From Clostridia bacterium (GTDB taxonomy: Bacteria; Bacillota; Clostridia; Christensenellales; Aristaeellaceae), in the NCBI GenBank assembly GCA_017395685.1, contig JAFQOD010000077.1, positions 26,360-90,359 of the forward strand: a DNA stretch of 64,000 nt. Reading direction: 5' to 3'. Below, one piece after another: positions 50,835 through 60,099 of this stretch. The notes beneath the pieces were generated by a model that did no database searches, was not told the DNA's origin, and worked only from the letters and a program-made list of their open reading frames with translations. Within the stretch, counting starts at the first letter, position 1. Each line of letters opens with the position of its first letter. Position numbers and translations under genes: made by a program.

Positions 50835-51317
50835 GTGGATGCTTTGACGTTTCAAGAGGAGGTCAGGCGGATAGAGAAGCTGATGTACCGGGTCAGTATG
50901 TCATACCTTGGAAATACCGAGGATGCCGCTGACGCCGTACAGGATACGCTTGAAAAAGCCTGGGAAAAGCGAAATACCCTCTCCCATCCGGAGCAGTTCA
51001 GGCCCTGGACCATGAGGATACTCGCCAACCGGTGCAAGGATGTACTGCGCAAACGCAGAAGGAAGAGCTTCTATCCGCTGGAAGAGCATACGGCAACCGT
51101 TGAAATACCGCCGCCGCAGCCACCGGTCATGGAAGCCATTGGCAAGCTCAAACCCGAATGGCGGATCGTGATGATTCTGCACTATGTGGACGGTTGGACG
51201 ATGCAGAAAATTGCCGCCAGCCTGGGGATTCCTCTTGGCACCGTGAAAACGCGCATGCGAAGCGCCCGAAAGCGTCTTAAGCAGACACTCCTCGTGGAAT
51301 GGGAGGAAAAAGAATGA
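50835..51317 (+). CDS. ECF-type RNA polymerase sigma factor
   Basis: The 160-residue sigma-70-family protein has region 2 (YRVSMSYLGNTEDAADAVQDT, quoted in part, and PWTMRILANRCKDVLRKRRR) and region 4 (LKPEWRIVMILHYVDGWTMQ, then SLGIPLGTVKTRMRSARKRL). The start is taken as GTG 50835 because AAAGGGG is 9 nt upstream; the frame extends further without a site. It overlaps the next gene by ATGA, which encodes its likely anti-sigma partner. Confidence 0.9.
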   Translation: MDALTFQEEVRRIEKLMYRVSMSYLGNTEDAADAVQDTLEKAWEKRNTLSHPEQFRPWTMRILANRCKDVLRKRRRKSFYPLEEHTATVEIPPPQPPVMEAIGKLKPEWRIVMILHYVDGWTMQKIAASLGIPLGTVKTRMRSARKRLKQTLLVEWEEKE

Positions 51318-52525
51318 AACAGGAAACCTTTCGCCGCGAACTGAGCGATCTGACCCCTGATATGCCGGAAGTATTCCGCCAGCGTGTGGAAGCCTTCCTG
51401 CAGGAGAAAGTCGATCAGGAGGTCAATATGAAAGAATCTACGAAACGCGCCCTGTATATGGGCGGCCGCTTCAGCAGCCGCGCGCTGATCTTCGCACTGG
51501 TTGCGATGCTGATGCTGGGCTCTGTTGCTTTTGCTGCTACCCGGTGGGGCATTTTCGATACGCTGTCTTGGCTCGGCACACAGCCCCCCACTGCAGACAG
51601 CGTGATGCAGGGCAAGCTCCACACCGAAACGGTAAACGGGGTTGAAATCACCATTGAGGAAGCCGGTTACGATGGCAGAACCTTGTTCCTTCAATACAGC
51701 TATCGTTTCCCCGGCATGACGAAGCAGCTGGGTGAAGTGATGGGCGAAAAGGGCATCCGCATGCTGACGGAAGAAGATCTGGCGCTGTTTGACCAGCATA
51801 ACGTCGGCTGGTGGATTGATGCTTTCTGGGTCAATGGACAGTGCATGGATATGGCCGGCGGCTCCGGCAGCGACGATCGCCCCGGCGAGAATCCCGGCGA
51901 AATGATCCGCACCGAATACTGGCGTCTGGATAACATGGATGTAAAACTGACTGGTGAAGTTGAAATCGCGCTGCCAATCGGTGACAGGCAGCCGCTGAGC
52001 GAATACTCTTTGCTGGATCATCCCGAGAAATACGATGCAGATAAAAACCTCATCAAGCCGGATCAGGGGCTTGTTACCTTCACCTTTGATGCGAAAGATA
52101 CGCTCAGCCGTGTGGTAAGGACGAATCCCAACATTGCAACGGTTACGCCTGATGTAACGGTGCGGGTTTCCGAGGCTGCGTATACTCCTCTGATGACCTA
52201 TATCAATCTGACAATGGAGCCCAACCCCGATAGCATTGCCGCCTACAAGGATGAGCACGGCGAGGGCTGGCTTGATGAAGAGGGCAATCTGCTATGGGCA
52301 TATACGGGCATGGATGTATACGGCGCCTGGATTTCCAGCCTGCAGCTGGTAGATGGTGAGGGCAAAGTGATTTTCCTGGACAATGGCGGCTGCAACAGCA
52401 GCGGTGAAACCTGGGCGGAGTTCATCTATCCCTACATGGATCCGGCGAATCTTCCGGAGCAGCTGTGGCTGGCCCCTGTGAATGGCGGCGTTGCCGATAT
52501 GACCTGCGCTATCCGAGTCAAGTGA
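51314..52525 (+). CDS. Putative membrane anti-sigma factor (DUF4179-like)
   Basis: The 403-residue protein has a cytoplasmic N-terminus of about 55 residues, one membrane helix (RALIFALVAMLMLGSVAFAA), and a large extracytoplasmic domain. This is the usual layout of an anti-sigma factor coded right after an ECF sigma factor, and the outside domain resembles DUF4179-type proteins. It would hold the sigma factor at the membrane until an outside signal arrives. GGGAGG lies 7 nt before the ATG. The family assignment is from memory of the layout. Confidence 0.78.
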   Translation: MKQETFRRELSDLTPDMPEVFRQRVEAFLQEKVDQEVNMKESTKRALYMGGRFSSRALIFALVAMLMLGSVAFAATRWGIFDTLSWLGTQPPTADSVMQGKLHTETVNGVEITIEEAGYDGRTLFLQYSYRFPGMTKQLGEVMGEKGIRMLTEEDLALFDQHNVGWWIDAFWVNGQCMDMAGGSGSDDRPGENPGEMIRTEYWRLDNMDVKLTGEVEIALPIGDRQPLSEYSLLDHPEKYDADKNLIKPDQGLVTFTFDAKDTLSRVVRTNPNIATVTPDVTVRVSEAAYTPLMTYINLTMEPNPDSIAAYKDEHGEGWLDEEGNLLWAYTGMDVYGAWISSLQLVDGEGKVIFLDNGGCNSSGETWAEFIYPYMDPANLPEQLWLAPVNGGVADMTCAIRVK

Positions 52526-52530
52526 TCAGA

Positions 52531-52561
52531 GGGGAAGCTGTGCAAACGGCTTCCCCTTTTC
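52531..52561 (+). terminator. Terminator after the sigma/anti-sigma pair
   Basis: GGGGAAGC (52531-52538) and GCTTCCCC (52549-52556) pair over a 10-nt loop, followed by TTTT. It lies only 15 nt before the next start, so read-through is possible. Confidence 0.75.
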
Positions 52562-52571
52562 AGGAGGGATT

Positions 52572-53729
52572 ATGAATAGAATACTCTGTATGTGCATGAT
52601 ACTGCTATCACTATACATACCAGCTCTCGCAGAAGATTGGCTGTCAATTCAGGAATTGAGTGAACAAGTACCCAAACGGTGGATGCAGACCTATGAAACC
52701 AAGTGGCGGAGCATCGATATTGATGCACAGATTTGCGTTCCGCAGGTGGATTTGATGCCGGTTGTATTCATAGAAGGCGGCGCAGTGGCACCCACGGTGT
52801 CTGCAGCGGAAATCGGTTGGGATCGGATCCGCTTTGATGGCTCCTATCGGATTGGTATCAGCCGGGCCGCGCCATCCTATCCCAGCCAGTACAATGGAAT
52901 GAAACTGGGAACGCCCTTCGCAGAAGGAAACTGGTATGGTGGCTTTTCACCCGATAACAAATATGTTCCGTTAGATGATATCTCCTTTGGAGAAATTGTC
53001 ATGCGTACGGAAGATGCGATCCGTGCCCTTGGCTACAATCCCGATCATTTCCAGATGAACGATCCAGTGCGCATATGGGCGCACCATGTCTGTCCATATG
53101 GTAAAAAGAACGATATATTGCCAGGGTATATCTTCATTGAATTTCTGCCCAAGGTGAATGGCATTCCTGTTTTATCCCATGTGCAGGAAAGCGTTCGGGG
53201 GGATACCGGCACCAAATTGGGCGACAGCGAATTCTGGCTGAATGTTCCTTCCGGCGTCACATATCACGGATATCTGGGCGATCTTTCCAATATCAGGCTT
53301 TGTCCCTTGAGGGTATGCCAGACACTTGCCGAGGATATTCCATTGCTTTCATTTGACGCCATCATGGCGGCCATTGAAGGGGAGATCCATGCAGGGCACA
53401 TCCGCAAAATCTACGAAATTGAGCTGGGATACGTGCTCTACAATGAGCCGGACAGATTCCGCACCGCCAAGCCGGGCAAAGATCGTGCCGCAGAAGGACA
53501 TACTGCCCGTTACTATGCCCGCCCCATGTGGCAGGTCACTTGCCTTTACAAGGATACCGCTACAGAAAAGCTGCGGGGAACACCCGGCGATTCCGATGAT
53601 GAACGCAATACCCTGGATTATTACCGGCTCCTGATTGATGCACAAACCGGCATGGTTATCAGGAAAAGCAATGCACAGGATCGGTGCGAATACAAGGGAT
53701 TCATATCGTGGGATGATCTGGCCAAATGA
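52572..53729 (+). CDS. Secreted protein, unrecognised
   Basis: The 385-residue protein has a signal peptide (MNRILCMCMILLSLYIPALA) and a soluble body. I do not recognise the family. The C-terminal part (ARPMWQVTCLYKDT, then YYRLLIDAQTGMVI) resembles the G-x-x-V/I-D-A-x-T-G strand pattern of PepSY/YycI-like domains, which is suggestive only. It follows the sigma/anti-sigma pair with its own AGGAGG site and may belong to the same stress response. Confidence 0.7.
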   Translation: MNRILCMCMILLSLYIPALAEDWLSIQELSEQVPKRWMQTYETKWRSIDIDAQICVPQVDLMPVVFIEGGAVAPTVSAAEIGWDRIRFDGSYRIGISRAAPSYPSQYNGMKLGTPFAEGNWYGGFSPDNKYVPLDDISFGEIVMRTEDAIRALGYNPDHFQMNDPVRIWAHHVCPYGKKNDILPGYIFIEFLPKVNGIPVLSHVQESVRGDTGTKLGDSEFWLNVPSGVTYHGYLGDLSNIRLCPLRVCQTLAEDIPLLSFDAIMAAIEGEIHAGHIRKIYEIELGYVLYNEPDRFRTAKPGKDRAAEGHTARYYARPMWQVTCLYKDTATEKLRGTPGDSDDERNTLDYYRLLIDAQTGMVIRKSNAQDRCEYKGFISWDDLAK

Positions 53730-53759
53730 TGAGCATTTCCCCATGGCAAATCAGTACAG

Positions 53760-53800
53760 AAAATGCCGCTGGCACAGTAAAAATGTGCCGGCGGCATTTT
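53760..53800. terminator. Bidirectional terminator
   Basis: AAAATGCCGC-GGCACA pairs with TGTGCC-GCGGCATTTT (about 53760-53775 and 53784-53800), with a short A-rich loop; T or A runs flank both sides. It separates the secreted-protein gene from the ABC-F gene. Positions 53801-53918 show nothing else. Confidence 0.75.
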
Positions 53801-53918
53801 GCAACGTTTTTCTGAACTTTCAATCAGATTTCATGTTGCGGTTATGCTGCTTGCAAAGGGAATTGAACTTTTCCTCAGTAAGCAGCATGTATAGAAAGAT
53901 TTATTAGCATGAAAAAAA

Positions 53919-55847
53919 CTATTCTTCTGCCTCCACCAGGGCCTCCTCCGCTTCTTCCCATGCGGCATAAGCAGCAGCCAACTGATCCTTCAGCCGCTGA
54001 TATTCCTTGGCGGCAGCGGCTGCCTTTTCCGGTACGGCATAGATTTCCGGGGTGGCCATCAGCGCCTCATGGGCGGCTACGGCCTCCTCCTCGTCCGCCA
54101 CCGCCTTTTCGGCAAGACGAACGGCCTCCTTCATGGCCTTGAGCTGCTCCCGGGCCAATCTTGCCTTCCTCTTTTCTTTTCCGGCCTCGGTGCGGGTCAT
54201 CTCCGCAAAGCGCGGATCCTCCCCTTCCCTGGCCTGTTCCCATTGCAGCCGGGCCTGATAATCATCATAGTTGCCGGCATATTCCTTTACCCCGTCAGGC
54301 CCCAGCACAGCCACCCGATTGGCAAAGCGGTTGATAAAATAACGGTCATGGGATACGGCCAGAATGGTGCCCTCAAAATTCTCCAGGGCATCCTCCAGCA
54401 CTTCTCTGCTGTCCATATCCAGATGGTTGGTGGGTTCGTCCAGCAGCAGCAGATTATCCTTGTGCAGCATCAGCTTGGTCAGGGCCACCCTTCCCTTTTC
54501 ACCGCCGGACAGGGTATGGATGGGCATAAACACATCCTCGCCGGTAAACAGGAATAATCCCAGTGCGCCCCGCACATCCGCCTGTTCCATCCTGGGGAAA
54601 GCATCCCACACTTCATCCAGGACGGTCTTTTCAGGGTGCAGGCTCTGCTGCTTCTGATCATAATATCCGGGATCCACATTGGCGCCCCAGCGGACGGATC
54701 CTTCATCCGGATCAATTTCCCCCACCAGGCAGCGAAGCAGCGTGGATTTACCAATTCCGTTAGGCCCAAGAAGCGCCACCCGATCCCCTGCCCGTAGATT
54801 GAGATGGACATGGCGGAATAATTGCCTGTCCCCGAAGGCCTTGGCCAGATCCCGGATGCCGAGCACCTCTTCGCCTGTCCTGCGCTTAGCCTCAAACCGG
54901 AAGCGCACCTGCTTTTCATCCTCCGGCCGATCCAGCCGTTCCACCTTTTCCAGCCGTTTTTCCCGGCTCTCTGCAGCTTTGATGGATTTTTCCCGGTTAA
55001 AGGATTTATACCGGGCGATGATCGCCTCTTCCCGGGCGATATATTTCTGCTGCTGTTCCCAGGCACGCATGCGGATTTCAAAGCGCTGGGTGCGCTCGGG
55101 CAGGAATTTGGAATAATTGCCCTCATACTGCTCTGCAACGCCCAGAATGAGCTCTGTAATATGGGTGCATACCCGATCCAGGAAATACCGGTCATGGGAT
55201 ACCACGATCAGAGCGCCCCGATATTCGGAAAGATACTTTTCCAGCCAGTCCAGCGCCTGCAAATCCAGATGGTTGGTAGGCTCGTCCAATAGCAGCACAT
55301 CCGGCTTCTGCAGCAGCAGCTTGGCCAGGCACAGTCGGGTCAGTTCCCCGCCGGAAAGCAGATGAGCAGGCTGATCATATTGCTCCTTTTTGAAGCCAAG
55401 GCCGCTGAGTACCCCCTGGATCAGGGATTTCCAGGCATAGCCGTCTGCCTGCTCAAAAGCATCATTCAGCCGGGCATAAGCATCCCCCAGCCTTACCAGT
55501 TCCACTTCATCAGTTATCTGGGCCATCCTTTCTTCCATGGCCCGCAGCTTCCCTTCCATGGCAAATACCGGATCATACACCGCTTTCAATTCCTCAAAAA
55601 CGGTGGCCCCTTCTTTTGCCGTATACTGCTGCTCCATATACCCGATTTTCAGGCCCTTCATCAGGGAAATATTGCCCCCGTCGGCATATTCCTTCCCTGC
55701 CAGGATTTTCAGCAGTGTGGATTTCCCGCAGCCATTCACGCCGACCAGGCCCATCCGCTGATGATCCTGGAGGGTGATATTTACATCCTTGAGCACCACA
55801 TTGCCCCCGAATGCCTTCTGCAGATTCTGGATGGTTAAAATAATCAT
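53919..55847 (-). CDS. ABC-F family ATPase
   Basis: The 642-residue soluble protein has two ABC ATPase domains: Walker A GVNGCGKSTLLKIL and GPNGIGKSTLLRCL, signatures LLSGGELTRLCLAKLLLQKP and LSGGEKGRVALTKLML, and Walker B LLLDEPTNHLD twice. It has no membrane part. A linker of charged helices and a C-terminal coiled coil (REQLKAMKEAVRLAEKAV) fit the YdiF/Uup-like ABC-F proteins that act on ribosomes; antibiotic protection cannot be told from sequence. ATG at 55847 overlaps the upstream stop (ATGA). Confidence 0.92.
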   Translation of the reverse strand: MIILTIQNLQKAFGGNVVLKDVNITLQDHQRMGLVGVNGCGKSTLLKILAGKEYADGGNISLMKGLKIGYMEQQYTAKEGATVFEELKAVYDPVFAMEGKLRAMEERMAQITDEVELVRLGDAYARLNDAFEQADGYAWKSLIQGVLSGLGFKKEQYDQPAHLLSGGELTRLCLAKLLLQKPDVLLLDEPTNHLDLQALDWLEKYLSEYRGALIVVSHDRYFLDRVCTHITELILGVAEQYEGNYSKFLPERTQRFEIRMRAWEQQQKYIAREEAIIARYKSFNREKSIKAAESREKRLEKVERLDRPEDEKQVRFRFEAKRRTGEEVLGIRDLAKAFGDRQLFRHVHLNLRAGDRVALLGPNGIGKSTLLRCLVGEIDPDEGSVRWGANVDPGYYDQKQQSLHPEKTVLDEVWDAFPRMEQADVRGALGLFLFTGEDVFMPIHTLSGGEKGRVALTKLMLHKDNLLLLDEPTNHLDMDSREVLEDALENFEGTILAVSHDRYFINRFANRVAVLGPDGVKEYAGNYDDYQARLQWEQAREGEDPRFAEMTRTEAGKEKRKARLAREQLKAMKEAVRLAEKAVADEEEAVAAHEALMATPEIYAVPEKAAAAAKEYQRLKDQLAAAYAAWEEAEEALVEAEE

Positions 55848-56467
55848 GCTTTCTCCCACGTTTCCAAATCATCTATTGCCGTGCGAATTTCTTCCCTTGT
55901 CATGCCGCCGGGGATCAGGGTAGTTTCGGGCAGATGCAGCATCTGCTGCAGCATTTCCTTCCCCTGCCGGATCGGTGCCTTCTTATCCAGGGCAATTTCC
56001 ACAGCCATAAAAACGGCGTCTTCGCAATCTGTCAGATGCTCCCCCGCAAGAAAAAAACGGGCGCAATTCAGATAATCCTCCGGCGTCATTTCATCGTCGC
56101 AATCATCCATCAGTTCCCTCAGCCGTCTTCCCCGCTCTTCGCATAACGTTTCCTCTTCATGAAGGGAAGAAAGAATCCGGAGAATATGCATTTTCATTTG
56201 CATTTCGGCATCCGCATCCATGGCGGTAGAAGAAAGCTTCAGATACAGCAGCTCACTGAGCACAAAAAGCGCCCGTGGCGGCAGCAATTCCGCAAGCGTA
56301 TCCCTGGATAAATCCGCTGCCGCATCCAAAGGAAGGCCGCACTGATCCCGGCAGGCGGCATCCAATTCCATCTGCCGCAAAAGATCCGTGCCCAGCATCT
56401 TCAGTCTGCGAAGAAGATCGCCCATCATTTCGATCATGCGCAGCACATAATCCCGCTGAAACGCCAT
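55844..56467 (-). CDS. DUF6483-like protein
   Basis: The 207-residue all-helical, acidic protein starts MAFQRDYVLRMIEMMGDLLRRL, as in the DUF6483 proteins often found in Firmicutes; function unknown. It has helix pairs resembling tetratricopeptide units. GGAGGAAGG lies before the ATG, and its stop overlaps the ABC-F start, so the two are read together. The family name is from memory of the N-terminal pattern. Confidence 0.68.
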   Translation of the reverse strand: MAFQRDYVLRMIEMMGDLLRRLKMLGTDLLRQMELDAACRDQCGLPLDAAADLSRDTLAELLPPRALFVLSELLYLKLSSTAMDADAEMQMKMHILRILSSLHEEETLCEERGRRLRELMDDCDDEMTPEDYLNCARFFLAGEHLTDCEDAVFMAVEIALDKKAPIRQGKEMLQQMLHLPETTLIPGGMTREEIRTAIDDLETWEKA

Positions 56468-56496
56468 GTCCTTCCTCCTCAGGAAATACGCCTTTA

Positions 56497-56531
56497 CGCA
56501 AAGAAAGGGCTGACCTGATTACGTCAGCCCT
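56497..56531 (-). terminator. Terminator of secG
   Basis: AGGGCTGAC and GTCAGCCCT (56523-56531 and 56506-56514) pair over an 8-nt loop; the minus strand continues TTCTTTGCG. Confidence 0.82.
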
Positions 56532-56561
56532 GCAATGTTTCCAATCAGCCTTTGGCAGTTA

Positions 56562-56789
56562 TCAGATGGCCAGCAACACAACAGCCAGAACCACAAATAC
56601 AGTGGCAGAAACCTTGGTAGCCAGGGCCAGCTTGCCTTCCAGAGTGGAAGCCTTATTCTTGCCGAAGAAAGTTTCGCTGCTGCCGCCGGCAAGGGCGCTC
56701 ATGCCATCAGATTCGCTGGACTGGAGCAGAACAGTGATGATCATGATAATGGCAGCAATCACCATGAGAACATTCAGAACAATTGTCAT
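56562..56789 (-). CDS. secG: Protein-export membrane protein SecG
   Basis: SecG is the small third subunit of the SecYEG translocon. The 75-residue protein has two membrane helices (residues 4-22 and 55-75) joined by the typical loop LLQSSESDGMSALAGGSSET with the G-G-x-x-x-x-F pattern continuing FFGKNKAST. AAGGAGG lies 11 nt before the ATG. It is a single-gene unit with promoter and terminator. Confidence 0.93.
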   Translation of the reverse strand: MTIVLNVLMVIAAIIMIITVLLQSSESDGMSALAGGSSETFFGKNKASTLEGKLALATKVSATVFVVLAVVLLAI

Positions 56790-56825
56790 AAGAAACCAAA
56801 CCTCCTTGAAATCAACGCAGATGAT

Positions 56826-56854
56826 ATTTTATCATAGTTCTTCATAAAATACAA
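56826..56854 (-). promoter_or_regulatory. Promoter of secG
   Basis: On the minus strand TTGTAT (56854-56849), 17-nt spacer, TAAAAT (56831-56826) with an upstream TGA as extended -10. Confidence 0.65.
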
Positions 56855-56909
56855 GCATACAGAAAGAGATTTTAGGCGAAAAAACAAAATTTTTCTTCAA
56901 AACAGCAGA

Positions 56910-58309
56910 TTAATTTTCAGCGGTGAGCGCTTCATCCTGCTTAATGCCCGTCTTATTATGCAGCCACCTGCCGGAAAGCACAAACCAGCCTGCCAGCACC
57001 ACGCCGCAGAGGGAAGCGGCAGGCCCAGCAAGGCCGATGCCGGTCAGCCCCCAGCCCAGAACGGAGCCGCACACCAGCGCCACCGGAATCCGGAGGAACA
57101 GGGAAGAAACGGAGCCGGTGATCAGGGTGAAGGTGGTGTGCCCGGCGCCCATGATCAGGCCGTTGAAGCAGAACAGGATGGGCACCATCAGATAATCAAA
57201 GCTGAAAGCCCGCATATATTCCACACCGCTTTTGATGGTATCGGGGTTCTGATCGAAAATGGAGATGATCTGGCCGGGGAACAGCTGCACCAGCGCAAAT
57301 ACTGCCGTGCCAAGTCCCATGGCAATGGCCATACCCACCCACAGGGATTTCTTTGCCCGGTCGAATTGCCCGGCGCCGATATTCTGGGCAGCAAAGGCGC
57401 TGACGGAGGAGGACATGGCAACCGCCGGCAAGATGGCAAAGGAATTGAATTTGCCTGCCACCCCTACCGCAGCAGAGGCCACCGTGCCGCCAACGAAATT
57501 GACCAGTGCAGTCATCACCAGGAAGGAAATATTGACAATGATGCTTTGCACAGAGGAAGGAATGCCGATCCTGATCATCATCTTCATCTTTTCTTTTTCG
57601 ATCCGGAAAGAAGACGGCCTGAAATCGAAAATAAACCGGGATCTGGAAAGATAGAAAGCAGAAATCAGGAAGGATACAGCCTGGGCAATCACGGTGGCCC
57701 AGGCAGCGCCGGCAGCGCCCATTCCCATATTCCTTACAAACACAATATCCAGCACAATATTGATCACGCAGGCAATGCCCACAAAGATCAGCGGCCGCAC
57801 CGAATCCCCCAGGCCCCGCTGGATGGAACTGATGGCATTATAGCCGAAAATAAACAGCGTGCCTGTCAGGCAGATAATCAGATAGCTCTGGGCGTGGGGA
57901 AAGGCTTCCTTGGTGGTCTGCAAAAGATGCAGAAGCGGCCCGGAAAGGCGATCATCAGGAGGGTCAGCGCTGCCCCTGCAATCGCCAGCATGGTAAACAT
58001 GGTGCCCACGGTCCTGGAGGCATCCTTGGGCTTTTTTGCCCCCACATACTGGCCCACCATGACCGTGCCCGCAACAGTCAGCCCACTGATCATCATGGCC
58101 ACCAGATGGGTGATCTGGCTGCCCACATTTACGCCAGACAAAATGGCCGTGCGCATAACCGGATCAGGATCAGAATAATTGCCCACCACCAGCATATCCA
58201 CCGCACCATAGAGCGCCTGAAGAATATTGGAAAGCAAAAAGGGCAGGGAAAATGAAATCAGCCCTTTGCCGATGGGGCCTTTTGTAAAATCCTTTTGTAA
58301 TCTTCTCAT
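56910..58309 (-). pseudogene. MATE-family efflux transporter, frameshifted
   Basis: Two overlapping frames together encode one MATE exporter of about 466 residues with twelve helices. The first (from ATG 58309, AAAGGA upstream) runs MRRLQKDFTKGPIGKGLISF to LTLLMIAFPG; the second continues PLLHLLQTTKEAFPHAQSYL to the normal end. The frame changes at about 57938 in GCGGCCCGG, where a GC run one base longer would restore it. The total, 1400 bp, is one short of a multiple of three. It is either a recent loss or a sequencing or assembly error. Confidence 0.82.
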
Positions 58310-58442
58310 GGTATTTTCCTTTCTGGTGCGCATTTGACACCAATATATAATTTTACATCAAAACCCATAAAAATGCAAGTTATCCCGCATGAATCCACAA
58401 TGAATTTCCGACAAAAACAGTCTGGTTTATCAAGTATTTCGC

Positions 58443-58458
58443 GTTAGTTTTATCTAAC
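58443..58458. promoter_or_regulatory. Inverted repeat upstream of the hydrogenase operon
   Basis: GTTAG-TTTTAT-CTAAC is a perfect 5-bp inverted repeat with 6-nt centre. It lies about 140 nt before the likely hydrogenase promoter. It resembles a redox-regulator (Rex) site in its GTTA/TAAC arms, but the arm spacing is wrong for the Rex consensus. The rest of the 346-nt gap 58309-58655 is AT-rich. Confidence 0.25.
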
Positions 58459-58590
58459 ATGTCAATATGCTGTGCATTTTGTTCTGATATTTCCATCTGC
58501 GTATTTTTATGCAAAATCTGATTGAAAATTCATCAAAAATTTCTCTCTTTTTTTGCAAAATATACGTGCAATTATATTGAAAATATGTTA

Positions 58591-58599
58591 TGATATAAT
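58591..58599 (+). promoter_or_regulatory. Extended -10 promoter of the hydrogenase operon
   Basis: TGATATAAT includes a perfect TATAAT (58594-58599), 56 nt before the hydC start. No good -35 hexamer is seen at the right distance. Confidence 0.6.
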
Positions 58600-58654
58600 C
58601 TGGTATAAACGAGTTTGCCAGAAGGCGAATGATTAAAGGAGGTTTTATACTGCC

Positions 58655-59137
58655 ATGCCGGACATGAAAGAAAAATTTGATCAGCTTCAGCAGGTTATCG
58701 CCGAACTGAAGGATCAGCCCGGTGCCCTGATGCCCGTGATGCAGAAGGCCCAAGGGATCTTCGGCTGCCTGCCCATGGATGTACAGAAAGTGATTGCTGA
58801 AGGCCTCGGCGTCACCCTGAGCGAAGTTTACGGCGTTGCCACTTTCTACGCCCAGTTCACCCTGGAACCCAGCGGCAAGTATATCATCAGCGTTTGCCTG
58901 GGCACTGCCTGCTATGTAAAGGGCGCCCAGAAGGTGCTGGATAAGCTGAGCGAAGTGCTGGAAGTGCCCTTCGGCAAGACCACTGCCGACGGCCTGTTTA
59001 CCCTGAACCCCACCCGCTGCCTGGGTGCCTGCGGTCTGGCCCCCGTTATGACCATCAATGATGACGTATACGGCCGCCTCACCCCCGATGATATCCCCGG
59101 CATCATTGCCAAGTATCGGGAAAAGGAACAGGCATAA
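58655..59137 (+). CDS. hydC: Hydrogenase subunit HydC (NuoE-like, 2Fe-2S)
   Basis: The 160-residue thioredoxin-fold protein carries a 2Fe-2S cluster on four cysteines: VCLGTACYVKGA and NPTRCLGACGLAPVM. It has the NuoE helical start (LMPVMQKAQGIFGCLP) and GVATFYAQFTLEPSGKY. In trimeric and tetrameric [FeFe] hydrogenases it passes electrons near HydB. AAAGGAGG lies 12 nt before the ATG. It is the first gene of the operon. Confidence 0.92.
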   Translation: MPDMKEKFDQLQQVIAELKDQPGALMPVMQKAQGIFGCLPMDVQKVIAEGLGVTLSEVYGVATFYAQFTLEPSGKYIISVCLGTACYVKGAQKVLDKLSEVLEVPFGKTTADGLFTLNPTRCLGACGLAPVMTINDDVYGRLTPDDIPGIIAKYREKEQA

Positions 59138-59140
59138 GCT

Positions 59141-59695
59141 ATGCGCGATTTATCCCTGCACATTCTGGATCTGGCGCAAAACAGCGTAAGGGCTGAAGCC
59201 ACGGTAGTATCCCTGTCGGTGCTGGCAGGGGAAGACGGCATGCTCACTATCCTGATTGAGGATGACGGCTGCGGCATGAGCGAAGAATTGCTCGCCCGGG
59301 TGCAAAGCCCCTTTTCCACCACCCGCACCACCAGAAAGGTGGGCCTGGGGATTCCCATGATGGCGGAAAACTGCCGTCTGGCCGGGGGCGATCTTTCCAT
59401 CCGAAGCACCCTTGGTAAGGGAACCTGCCTGACCGCCACCATGAATACCGCCTCCATCGATTGCCTGCCTCTGGGCGATCTGGCGGGCACGGTGACGGCG
59501 CTGGTATCCGCCAATCCCGATAAGCCGGATTTCACCCTGTGCTGCCGCTCCCCGAAAGGGGAAATGCAGTTCGATACCCGGGAAATCCGCCTGGCACTGC
59601 AGGGCGTACCCCTGAATGAACCTGAAATCATTGCATGGATGTTAGAATCCCTGCAGGAAGAAATTCAACCAATCTTTGGAGGTGTCATTTTATGA
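59141..59695 (+). CDS. Histidine-kinase-like ATPase fold protein in the hydrogenase operon
   Basis: The 184-residue protein is an isolated GHKL ATP-binding domain: N box LHILDLAQNSVRAEA, G1 box IEDDGCGMSEELL, and G2 box GLGIPMMAENCRLAGGDLSI. It has no sensor or phospho-accepting histidine domain. Homologues sit at this place in bifurcating hydrogenase operons of anaerobes (hydE in the Acetobacterium woodii cluster, as I recall). Its role is not known. It starts 3 nt after hydC and overlaps the next gene by ATGA. Confidence 0.82.
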   Translation: MRDLSLHILDLAQNSVRAEATVVSLSVLAGEDGMLTILIEDDGCGMSEELLARVQSPFSTTRTTRKVGLGIPMMAENCRLAGGDLSIRSTLGKGTCLTATMNTASIDCLPLGDLAGTVTALVSANPDKPDFTLCCRSPKGEMQFDTREIRLALQGVPLNEPEIIAWMLESLQEEIQPIFGGVIL

Positions 59696-60069
59696 AATCT
59701 CTGGCTGAACTGGAAGCCATCCGTCAAAAGACCCTCAGCCGCATCAACCTGCGCAAGGAAGATGAAAGTGAAGCCGTTCGTGTTGTGGTCGGCATGGCCA
59801 CCTGCGGCATCGCTGCCGGCGCCCGCCCCGTCATGCTGGGCTTCATGGATGAAATCAGCAAGCGCGGCCTGAATCACGTAACCGTATCCCAGACCGGCTG
59901 CATCGGTATGTGCCGTCTGGAGCCCATGGTGGATGTATATCTGCCCGGCCAGGAAAAGGTTACCTATGTGCATGTGACCCCCGAAAAGGTGAGCCGCATT
60001 GTAGCTGAACATATCGTCAACGGCCGCCCCGTGGAAGAATACACCATCGGCGCCACCGAAGATAAATAA
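59692..60069 (+). CDS. Small 2Fe-2S thioredoxin-like protein (HydD-like)
   Basis: The 125-residue protein has cysteines in GMATCGIAAGARPVM and SQTGCIGMCRLEPMVDV, the pattern of thioredoxin-like 2Fe-2S ferredoxins such as the N-terminal domain of HydB, though only three cysteines fall at the expected sites. It may be an extra electron carrier or structural subunit of the hydrogenase. GGAGG lies 9 nt before the ATG, which overlaps the previous stop. Confidence 0.8.
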   Translation: MKSLAELEAIRQKTLSRINLRKEDESEAVRVVVGMATCGIAAGARPVMLGFMDEISKRGLNHVTVSQTGCIGMCRLEPMVDVYLPGQEKVTYVHVTPEKVSRIVAEHIVNGRPVEEYTIGATEDK

Positions 60070-60099
60070 GCAAAACCGCTGATTTAGGAGGAATTGCCC

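Noticed and set aside
50690..50835. A promoter for the ECF sigma gene
   Set aside because: TTGACA is present near 50683 but no acceptable -10 follows at 16-18 nt, and a possible ECF-type autoregulatory motif could not be told from background.
58443..58458. A Rex redox-repressor site before the hydrogenase operon
   Set aside because: The arms look right (GTTA/TAAC) but the spacing between them does not match the Rex consensus, and it lies far upstream of the promoter. Kept only as an unexplained inverted repeat.
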